Below, piece after piece: positions 1 through 5,835 of a stretch of DNA of 6,740 nucleotides. The notes under the pieces are model-generated. The model had not been told where the DNA came from. It saw only the letters and a list, made by a program, of their open reading frames with translations, and made no database searches. The stretch is taken from positions 1 through 6,740 of the forward strand of contig CANQCX010000107.1 of assembly GCA_947591115.1 (NCBI GenBank), in the 5' to 3' direction. Numbering within the stretch: the first letter of the stretch is position 1; each line of letters opens with the position of its first letter. The stretch comes from an uncultured Lachnospiraceae bacterium (GTDB lineage: Bacteria > Bacillota > Clostridia > Lachnospirales > Lachnospiraceae). The position numbers and the translations under genes are program-made.

Positions 1-267
1 TACATCCCGACCAAAGAAGAGGCGGCGGAACGGCTGCAGGAGGAAACGGATGCCGGTGCAGAGCAGGACGACGGACTAATCAACATCAACACAGCGGATA
101 AAGCAAGGCTGATGGAAATCCCCGGGATCGGGGAAGCGAAGGCGGAGGATATTTTAGCCTACCGGAAGGAACATGGGGCGTTTTCCTCCATAGAGGAGAT
201 CCAAAACGTACCGGGAATTAAAGAAGGTCTTTTTCAAAAGATGGAGGAGTATATTACGATTCATTAA
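1..267 (+). CDS. comEA: ComEA, competence DNA receptor (3' end only)
   Basis: This is the last 88 codons of a gene that begins before the window, read in frame 1 and ending in TAA at 265-267. The first residues, YIPTKEE, resemble the end of an SLBB-type domain as found in ComEA proteins, followed by an acidic linker (about residues 6-25). Residues 27-87 form a helix-hairpin-helix DNA-binding domain: INTAD (29-33), the first hairpin PGIG (41-44), an AYRKEHGAF segment (53-61) and a second hairpin VPGI (70-73). In known systems ComEA is a membrane-anchored protein that binds double-stranded DNA outside the cell and hands it to ComEC. The anchor would lie upstream and is not visible. The next gene starts 13 nt later. 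A stand-alone HhH protein is possible, but the SLBB-like remnant and comEC downstream favour ComEA. Confidence 0.9.
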   Translation, partial: YIPTKEEAAERLQEETDAGAEQDDGLININTADKARLMEIPGIGEAKAEDILAYRKEHGAFSSIEEIQNVPGIKEGLFQKMEEYITIH

Positions 268-269
268 AT

Positions 270-273
270 GGAG
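270..273 (+). promoter_or_regulatory. Ribosome binding site of the response regulator
   Basis: GGAG lies 7 nt before the ATG at 281, which is good Shine-Dalgarno spacing. It supports this start over later in-frame ATG codons, as does the receiver domain beginning immediately (KKVLVVDDE). Confidence 0.7.
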
Positions 274-280
274 TGTAGGA

Positions 281-976
281 ATGGCAAAAAAGGTTCTGGT
301 TGTAGATGACGAAAAACTAATCGTAAAAGGAATCCGTTTCAGTCTGGAGCAGGACGGCATGGAAGTGGATTGTGCATACGACGGGGAAGAAGCGCTCGCT
401 ATGGCGCGCGAGAATGAATACGATATGGTGCTTTTGGATATCATGCTCCCAAAGATGGACGGTTTTGAAGTCTGTCAGGCGATCCGCGAGTTTTCGGATA
501 TGCCGATCGTGATGCTGACGGCCAAAGGCGACGATATGGATAAGATTCTGGGACTGGATTACGGAGCGGACGATTATATTACCAAACCGTTTAATATTCT
601 GGAGGTAAAAGCGCGGATCAAGGCCATCATGCGGCGGACGAGCGCGTCTCAGCCGAAGAAGGAGGAGAACCCTTCCATTCTGGAAAAAGGCGATCTGCGT
701 CTGGACTGCGACAGCCGCCGTTTGTTTATCTTGGGCAAAGAGGTCAATCTGACCGCGCGAGAGTTTGATCTGCTGGAGCTTCTGGTCAAAAACGAAAATA
801 AAGTTTACAGCAGAGAGAATCTTTTAAATACGGTCTGGGGTTATGATTATCCGGGCGACGTCCGTACGGTCGATGTGCATGTCCGCCGTTTGCGGGAAAA
901 GATCGAAAACAATCCGAGCGAGCCAAAATACATTCATACCAAGTGGGGCGTGGGATATTACTATTATCAGAAATAG
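281..976 (+). CDS. OmpR/PhoB-family response regulator
   Basis: A full-length 231-residue cytoplasmic DNA-binding response regulator. The receiver domain (about 3-118) carries the acidic pair D9-D10, the phosphoacceptor D53 in LLDIMLP, the switch T80 in MLTAK, and K102 in the TKPF motif, so the whole phosphorylation site is intact. After a short charged linker (about 120-132) comes a winged-helix domain (about 135-230) with the typical LTAREFDLLELL segment (157-168), the recognition-helix region DVRTVDVHVRRLREKI (193-208) and the wing end HTKWGVGYYYY. Its partner is almost certainly the histidine kinase encoded 12 nt downstream. Target genes cannot be read from this window. The family resembles PhoB, WalR and MtrA, which cannot be told apart by eye, so I give no symbol. 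Placement directly after comEA suggests co-transcription with the competence genes. Confidence 0.95.
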   Translation: MAKKVLVVDDEKLIVKGIRFSLEQDGMEVDCAYDGEEALAMARENEYDMVLLDIMLPKMDGFEVCQAIREFSDMPIVMLTAKGDDMDKILGLDYGADDYITKPFNILEVKARIKAIMRRTSASQPKKEENPSILEKGDLRLDCDSRRLFILGKEVNLTAREFDLLELLVKNENKVYSRENLLNTVWGYDYPGDVRTVDVHVRRLREKIENNPSEPKYIHTKWGVGYYYYQK

Positions 977-981
977 AAAGG

Positions 982-1011
982 TTGACATATGCAGAAAAAT
1001 CCGCGTATACT
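982..1011 (+). promoter_or_regulatory. Possible sigma-A promoter overlapping the kinase start
   Basis: TTGACA at 982-987 is a perfect -35 box and TATACT at 1006-1011 matches five of six bases of the -10 consensus, with an 18-bp spacer. Transcription would begin near 1017-1018, inside the kinase gene, so the message could serve the lipoprotein and comEC but would lack the kinase start codon. The -35 overlaps the short region between the kinase ribosome binding site and its ATG, so chance is possible. Confidence 0.35.
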
Positions 1012-2437
1012 TCAGTTTTTAAAGAGTTTAAAGTTTAGGCTGATCCTGCTGGTCATCGTAATTGCGATCGTTCCGGGCACTGTTTTGTCGATCGGAATCC
1101 TGCATTCTTATCATTTACGGGCGATTTCCCTTCGCCAGAGTCAGGTCTTAAGTCAGGCGAAAATTCTGACCAACCAGATTTCCACAAGTCAATACATGGA
1201 TAATGACAGTCAAAATTATAAAACGATTCAGGCGCAGATGGATATGCTGACGACGGTTTATGACGGCAGGGTAATCCTTGTGGACAATGCGTTTCGGATC
1301 GTTTATGATACATACAATATTGACTTTCATAAGACGATCATTTCGGAGGAAGTGATCAAGAGCTTTTCCGGTCAGGAGATCATTAACTATGATCCGGAAA
1401 ACAATTATATCGAGATGACGCTTCCAATCGTCAATCCGGACGATCCGAGCAGAACGGTTCTGGGCGTGCTGCTAATGAGCGTTTCCACCGACAATATTGA
1501 ATTAAATATGGAATATCTGCAGCGGATCGCGATCATTATCAGCATGACGGTAATCGTATTGCTGCTTTTCGGCGGCGTCATGCTGATCTTATATCTGCTG
1601 CGCCCGCTGCGCCGGCTTTCGGACGAAATTGCCGCGATTGAAACCGGTTACGGGGATTACCGCCTTCAGGTCAACGATTATACGGAAACGATCCGCATCT
1701 GCGAGAAATTCAATACCCTGCTTGCCCGTATGAAGGTCATGGACGATTCCCGTCAGGAGTTTGTATCAAACGTGTCGCATGAGTTAAAAACGCCGCTGAC
1801 TTCCATTAAGGTTCTGGCGGATTCCATCAACAGTATGCCGGACGCGCCGAAAGAGCTGTATCAGGAATTTATGGGCGACATTACCAACGAGATCGAGCGC
1901 GAAACGAAGATCGTCAATGATCTGCTTTCTCTGGTAAGGATGGATAAATCCGCAGCGGATTTGAATATCGAAACGGTCAATATCAATGAGCTTCTGGAGC
2001 AGATATTAAAGCGGCTGCAGCCGATTGCGGACCGACAGAAGGTGGAGCTTGTGCTGGAGACCTTCCGCCCGATTTCCGCGGAGGTGGACGAGGTCAAGCT
2101 GACGCTTGCCGTTACCAACCTCATTGAAAACGCGATCAAATACAACAAAACCGACGGCGAGGGATGGGTGCATGTCACGCTGAATGCAGATCATCAGTAT
2201 TTTTATCTGAAGGTCGAAGATTCCGGAATCGGAATACCGGAGGAATCGCTGGAACATATTTACGAGCGTTTTTATCGGGTGGATAAATCGCATTCCAGAG
2301 AAATTGGCGGCACCGGACTGGGACTGGCGATCACAAGAAGCTGCATTCTGATGCATCGGGGCGCGATCAAGGTTTACAGTGTTCTGGGAGAGGGTACGAC
2401 GTTTGACGTGCGGATCCCGCTGAACTATATTACTTAG
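989..2437 (+). CDS. Membrane sensor histidine kinase (HAMP, HisKA, HATPase)
   Basis: A full-length 482-residue sensor kinase. It has a transmembrane helix at about 17-39, an extracytoplasmic sensor region of about 138 residues (40-177), a second transmembrane helix (about 179-204) and a HAMP linker (about 205-252). The HisKA domain contains the H-box NVSHELKTPL with the phosphoacceptor H264. The ATPase domain has the N-box NLIENAIKYN (N377, N381), the G1 box DSGIGIP (411-417), the F-box ERFYRVD (426-432) and the G2 box GTGLGLAI (441-448). All catalytic motifs are intact, so it should autophosphorylate and pass phosphate to D53 of the regulator encoded just upstream. There is no cytoplasmic PAS domain, unlike WalK and like MtrB. 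AAAGG at 977-981, 7 nt before the ATG, supports the start. The signal sensed is unknown; the exported lipoprotein encoded next is a candidate partner. Confidence 0.95.
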   Translation: MQKNPRILQFLKSLKFRLILLVIVIAIVPGTVLSIGILHSYHLRAISLRQSQVLSQAKILTNQISTSQYMDNDSQNYKTIQAQMDMLTTVYDGRVILVDNAFRIVYDTYNIDFHKTIISEEVIKSFSGQEIINYDPENNYIEMTLPIVNPDDPSRTVLGVLLMSVSTDNIELNMEYLQRIAIIISMTVIVLLLFGGVMLILYLLRPLRRLSDEIAAIETGYGDYRLQVNDYTETIRICEKFNTLLARMKVMDDSRQEFVSNVSHELKTPLTSIKVLADSINSMPDAPKELYQEFMGDITNEIERETKIVNDLLSLVRMDKSAADLNIETVNINELLEQILKRLQPIADRQKVELVLETFRPISAEVDEVKLTLAVTNLIENAIKYNKTDGEGWVHVTLNADHQYFYLKVEDSGIGIPEESLEHIYERFYRVDKSHSREIGGTGLGLAITRSCILMHRGAIKVYSVLGEGTTFDVRIPLNYIT

Positions 2438-2448
2438 GAGAGTGCGGA

Positions 2449-3387
2449 ATGAAAAGAAAGATAGGAAGCGTACTTCTGCTGCTGGTGCTGCTTTTGCTGT
2501 GCGGGTGCACGAAGCAGGAAGAAGAGCATGAGTATCTGATCTATTATAAAAATATGGATTCCACGAAAATCATTCCAACGTCGTACGAGCCGAAGTCCCA
2601 AAACGGCGATGAGCTTGCGATGGAGATGCTAAACGCAATGAAGGAAGCTCCGGATTCTGCCGAACTGCGCCAGAGCATTCCGGAGCCGGTGCAGATCTTA
2701 AGCTGTAAGCAGAACGGATATATGATGACGGTGGATTTTAACGAGGCGTATTACGATCTGGGCGGAACGGAGGAAGTGCTGCTGAGGGCGGCGGTCGTGC
2801 GGACGCTGGTGCAGATAGACGGGATTTCCTACGTGGCGTTTACTGTGGAATCCCAGCCGCTTACCTACCAAGACGGGGGTACGATCGGCGGCATGAATGC
2901 CGACAGTTTTGTGGAAAATCCGGGAAACCAGATTAATTCCAGCCTGCGCACGACGCTGAATCTGTATTTTGCCAGTGAGGACGGAACAGAGCTGGTAAAA
3001 GAAACAAGGGACGTTCATTACAGTTCGAATATTTCTTTGGAAAAACTGGTGGTGGAGCAGTTGATCGAGGGCCCGAAAACGTCCGGCTTAAAAGCGACCA
3101 TTCCGGGAGATACCAAGCTGATTACCATTTCCGTCGTGGAGGGAATCTGCTATGTCAATTTAGATGAAACCTTCCGGAATCAGAATAATGAAATTCAGGA
3201 GCCGATCGTACTGTATTCCATTGTCAATTCTTTGGCGGAGCTTCCGGGAATCGATAAGGTTCAGATTTCCGTCAATGGAGATACCAAAGGAAAAGTCCGC
3301 TTTACGGAAGATCTTTCCGTCATGTATGAGCGGGACGACAGCTATATCCGGACGGAGGATAGCATCGAAAAAAATAAAATAAAATAA
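2449..3387 (+). CDS. GerMN-domain lipoprotein (two GerMN repeats)
   Basis: A 312-residue exported lipoprotein. A basic start (MKRK) and a leucine-rich core lead to the lipobox LCGC, with C20 as the predicted lipidated residue, so the mature protein should be anchored on the outer face of the membrane. Two copies of a GerMN-like domain follow, at about 28-145 and 168-292. Shared landmarks are a short hydrophobic strand at the start (YLIYY; TLNLYF), a helix plus an SIP or TIP motif (76-78; 217-219), a strand pair ending in TVDF (94-97) or YVNL (235-238), a long helix, and an ISYV or IDKVQISV strand. The second copy is closer to the classic form (IEGPKTSGLKATIPG). A charged tail ends the protein. 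GerMN domains occur in Bacillus GerM (spore formation) and in actinobacterial LpqB, which acts with the kinase MtrB. The kinase upstream, 11 nt away, favours a signalling role. GGAG overlapping the kinase stop codon supports the start. Confidence 0.88.
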   Translation: MKRKIGSVLLLLVLLLLCGCTKQEEEHEYLIYYKNMDSTKIIPTSYEPKSQNGDELAMEMLNAMKEAPDSAELRQSIPEPVQILSCKQNGYMMTVDFNEAYYDLGGTEEVLLRAAVVRTLVQIDGISYVAFTVESQPLTYQDGGTIGGMNADSFVENPGNQINSSLRTTLNLYFASEDGTELVKETRDVHYSSNISLEKLVVEQLIEGPKTSGLKATIPGDTKLITISVVEGICYVNLDETFRNQNNEIQEPIVLYSIVNSLAELPGIDKVQISVNGDTKGKVRFTEDLSVMYERDDSYIRTEDSIEKNKIK

Positions 3388-3390
3388 AAC
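3371..3390 (+). repeat. AAAAT pentanucleotide repeat at the lipoprotein stop
   Basis: Three perfect AAAAT units (3371-3385) are followed by the near-copy AAAAC and preceded by further A residues, making a run of seven A up to 3374. The repeat encodes the last residues of the lipoprotein and supplies the T of its stop codon TAA (3385-3387). It ends just before the comEC ribosome binding site. Confidence 0.8.
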
Positions 3391-3391
3391 G

Positions 3392-3397
3392 AAAGGA
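3392..3397 (+). promoter_or_regulatory. Tightly spaced ribosome binding site of comEC
   Basis: AAAGGA directly abuts the ATG at 3398, much closer than the usual 5-9 nt. The frame is closed upstream by a TAA at 3380-3382, so no earlier start exists. The next in-frame option is TTG at 3413, 15 nt from this site, which would start the protein at LKKRPLLYLA. The A-rich, weakly structured region and the lipoprotein stop 10 nt away make translational coupling plausible. Confidence 0.5.
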
Positions 3398-5752
3398 ATG
3401 GATTTAAGATCATTGAAAAAAAGACCATTGCTGTATCTGGCGTGCGTCTTTGTGGCAGGATCCTGTTTTGGAGCCTATGGAGGCTGGTATTTTCCGGCTG
3501 CCGCTGCCGCGCTGTTCTTTTACCGGACGGCGGGTACGGCGGAACATAAAAGCCTCGGGCGAAGGCTGGCGGGCGTTCTTCTGGCGTCTGCCGCCTTTCT
3601 GCTTCCGATGCTGCATATGCGCGGCAGTCTGGACTTTCGAAAACAGGAGCTGTCACAGCTCAGGGATAATGATGCGGTCATTATTCAGGGAGAGATTTAT
3701 AAGAAAGAATACAAAAACCAACAGACGACCTGTTATCTAAAGGACGTAACCGCAGTCCTTTCTCAATGCACAGTTTCGTGCAATCATGTAATCACTTATC
3801 TGGATGGGGAAGATTTTCCCATCGGAGAAACCCTCTTGCTTCAGGGAAAAATTCATATGTGGGAGCCGGCGGTAAACGAAGGCGGATTTGATGCGGAAAA
3901 ATTCTATGCTTCGCAGAAAATTGATTTTGCGCTGTGGGACGCGGAAATTTTAAAAAGAAATTTTAAAACCAACGGCTTTGCGGAAGGGTTGTACCGGCTG
4001 CGCACGCGGATCTTTAGAGTTTATCAGAAAGCCATGAAAAAAGAGGCGGCAGGCGTGCTGTCCGTTATGATTTTGGGAGAAAAAGCCGCGCTGGAGGAAA
4101 CGCTCAAAGAACAGTACCGGCAGTCCGGAATTTCCCATATGCTGGCGATTTCCGGCCTGCATGTTTCTCTGGTAGGGATGGGACTATACCGTTTTCTGCG
4201 GAAACGCGGGGTGCGCTATGTGCCGGCAGGCTTTGCCGCGCTTTTTTTCATTTTTTCCTATCTGGTTATGAGCGGAAACGGGGTATCCGCCCGACGCGCC
4301 GCCGGAATGCTGACGCTGGCGCTGGCGGCGGATGTGCTGGGGAGGAGTTACGATTCGCTCAATGCGCTTGGCTTGATTGCCATGCTTTTGCTTTGGGAAA
4401 ATCCGTTTCTTCTGGAATATTCCGGCTTCTGGTTTTCCGTTACCGCAGTTTTGGGAATTACGGTAACCGGCAGGATTTTTGCGGCGCAGAAAACACAGGG
4501 AAAGCTGCGGACTGCTTTTTACGCAAGCGTCGGTTTGTGGCTTACGACGCTGCCGCTGACCGCCTTCTGCTATTATGAAATACCGGTTTATGCAGCGGGC
4601 TTGAATATGGTTCTGCTGCCGCTTCTTTCCGTATTGTTTCTGCTTGGGATATGGGGCGGTATCTTGGGGTTGTGCGCGTTTCCGCTTGCAAAATGGCTGC
4701 TGCTTCCCTGTGAATGGATTTTAGAGGTTTACCGGCTCCTGTCCGGCATTTCTTTAAAACTGCCGTATGCGCAGAGGATTTCCGGAAAACCCAATCTGGC
4801 GAAAATGCTGTGCTATGCGTTGCTGCTGCTGGTTTTTTGTTTCCTATTGTATTATCGGGAGCAGCGTTTAAAACGCGTCCGAGGAGGCGGACTGCTTCGT
4901 CTGGGCGGAAGTTTATTTCTGGTCATGTTTTTATTGTATGCGCCCAAACGCGGGTTTGAACTGGATGTTTTAGATGTCGGACAGGGGGACGGAATCTATC
5001 TGTGTACGGAGGAGGGGATTTCCCTGTTTATCGACGGCGGCAGCTTGGACGTAAAAGAAGTCGGAAAAGAACGGATACTTCCGTTTCTTAAATCCAAAGG
5101 GATTCCATCCGTTTCCTACTGGTTTGTTTCCCATGCCGACCAAGACCACATCAACGGACTGAAAGAAGTGCTGGAGGCCGGTTATCCGGTCCGGTTTCTG
5201 GTAATTGCAGAAACGGAGAGGGAATGGGGGGACGCTGCCGTTCAGGAGCTGGTTTCGCTTGCCGAACGCTGCCAAACGCAGGTATGCACAATGAAAACAG
5301 GCGATAAACTCTCGTTTGGAAAGTCGGAGATCTGCTGCCTGTCTCCGGAGAAGGAATGCGTATTTGCAGAGCGGAATGACCGTTCGCTGGTGCTTTCTTA
5401 TCAGGATGGGCAGTTTCGGGGCATTTTTTCCGGAGATATTTCCTCGGAAACGGAAAAGCTGCTGGCTGCCTATGGACGATGCAAGGATGCGGATTTTTAC
5501 AAAGCGGCGCATCATGGCTCCAACGGCTCCAATTCCAAAGAATTTCTTCAGGCGATTACTCCGGAAATCGCCGTTGTTTCCTGCGGGAAGGATAATTCCT
5601 ACGGTCATCCCGGAAAAGACGCGATAAAGAACATGGAGGACGCCGGCGCAGCCGTCTATCAGACTATGGAGCAGGGACAGATTAGGATTCGGAAGGGAAA
5701 GGACGGAAAGCCGGTGGTGGATTTTCTAAAATCAGATTCTCTAAAATCATAA
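3398..5752 (+). CDS. comEC: ComEC/Rec2 DNA-uptake channel with MBL-fold domain
   Basis: A 784-residue polytopic membrane protein, a normal length for full ComEC, which passes single-stranded DNA into the cell during transformation. The N-terminal part (about 10-190) has hydrophobic helices and an OB-like region (VIIQGEI at 94-100, LLLQGKI at 146-152), matching DUF4131. The competence domain (about 210-490) holds the hallmark LAISGLHVSL (249-258) and many membrane helices. After more hydrophobic helices (about 469-486 and 499-514) the C-terminal metallo-beta-lactamase-type domain (about 520-770) contains DVGQGDG (526-532), IDGG (545-548), HADQDH (579-584), NDRSLVL (660-666), FSGD (677-680), AAHHGS (703-708) and YGHP (735-738). 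The metal-binding motifs look intact, so nuclease activity on the incoming strand is possible. Start chosen at ATG 3398; TTG 3413 is the alternative. The last ten residues are a tandem repeat, DFLKS-DSLKS. It follows the lipoprotein gene by 10 nt. Confidence 0.95.
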   Translation: MDLRSLKKRPLLYLACVFVAGSCFGAYGGWYFPAAAAALFFYRTAGTAEHKSLGRRLAGVLLASAAFLLPMLHMRGSLDFRKQELSQLRDNDAVIIQGEIYKKEYKNQQTTCYLKDVTAVLSQCTVSCNHVITYLDGEDFPIGETLLLQGKIHMWEPAVNEGGFDAEKFYASQKIDFALWDAEILKRNFKTNGFAEGLYRLRTRIFRVYQKAMKKEAAGVLSVMILGEKAALEETLKEQYRQSGISHMLAISGLHVSLVGMGLYRFLRKRGVRYVPAGFAALFFIFSYLVMSGNGVSARRAAGMLTLALAADVLGRSYDSLNALGLIAMLLLWENPFLLEYSGFWFSVTAVLGITVTGRIFAAQKTQGKLRTAFYASVGLWLTTLPLTAFCYYEIPVYAAGLNMVLLPLLSVLFLLGIWGGILGLCAFPLAKWLLLPCEWILEVYRLLSGISLKLPYAQRISGKPNLAKMLCYALLLLVFCFLLYYREQRLKRVRGGGLLRLGGSLFLVMFLLYAPKRGFELDVLDVGQGDGIYLCTEEGISLFIDGGSLDVKEVGKERILPFLKSKGIPSVSYWFVSHADQDHINGLKEVLEAGYPVRFLVIAETEREWGDAAVQELVSLAERCQTQVCTMKTGDKLSFGKSEICCLSPEKECVFAERNDRSLVLSYQDGQFRGIFSGDISSETEKLLAAYGRCKDADFYKAAHHGSNGSNSKEFLQAITPEIAVVSCGKDNSYGHPGKDAIKNMEDAGAAVYQTMEQGQIRIRKGKDGKPVVDFLKSDSLKS
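5720..5749 (+). repeat. 15-bp tandem duplication at the comEC 3' end
   Basis: Two adjacent 15-bp units, 5720-5734 and 5735-5749, differ at one base (T or C at the fifth position). They are in frame and encode DFLKS and DSLKS immediately before the stop codon, adding five residues without changing the frame. Confidence 0.85.
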
Positions 5753-5757
5753 ATAGG

Positions 5758-5835
5758 CAATTGTCAGGTTTTGCGTTTATGTGGTAAGATACTGGTATGA
5801 AAACGATTGATAACGATATAAAAACCGGACAATTG
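5758..5835. repeat. Spaced 11-bp inverted repeat around the holA start
   Basis: CAATTGTCAGG at 5758-5768 and CCGGACAATTG at 5825-5835 are inverted copies matching at 10 of 11 positions, with 56 bp between them. The left arm contains the -35 box of the proposed holA promoter and the right arm lies inside the holA coding region. Each arm holds a CAATTG palindrome. Function is unknown and chance is possible. Confidence 0.3.
5761..5790 (+). promoter_or_regulatory. Predicted sigma-A promoter of holA
   Basis: TTGTCA at 5761-5766 matches five of six bases of the -35 consensus. TAAGAT at 5785-5790 matches four of six of the -10 and is preceded by an extended -10 element, TGG at 5782-5784. The spacer is 18 bp. 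Transcription would start about 6-7 nt downstream, at or next to the A of the holA ATG (5797). No terminator hairpin lies between comEC and this site, so read-through from the upstream operon is also likely. Confidence 0.55.

Noticed and set aside
119..136. CCCC and GGGG blocks that could form a hairpin near the end of comEA.
   Set aside because: They encode the conserved PGIG hairpin of the HhH motif and no T-run follows, so this is not a terminator.
221..236. AAAGA and TCTTT arms followed by T residues, terminator-like, before the response regulator.
   Set aside because: The stem is only five A/T-rich pairs inside the comEA coding region; it is too weak for a terminator.
281..2437. Naming the two-component pair WalR-WalK.
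   Set aside because: The regulator resembles that family, but the kinase lacks the cytoplasmic PAS domain of WalK and the usual walH, walI and walJ neighbours are absent.
2449..3387. Naming the lipoprotein GerM and assigning it to spore germination.
   Set aside because: The domain is shared, but the neighbours are a kinase pair and competence genes, with no sporulation gene in the window, so the symbol would overstate what is known.
4970..5608. A 212-codon open frame on the minus strand inside comEC.
   Set aside because: It lies opposite the well-supported metallo-beta-lactamase domain of ComEC, shows no recognisable motif or ribosome binding site, and is explained by the codon bias of the sense strand.
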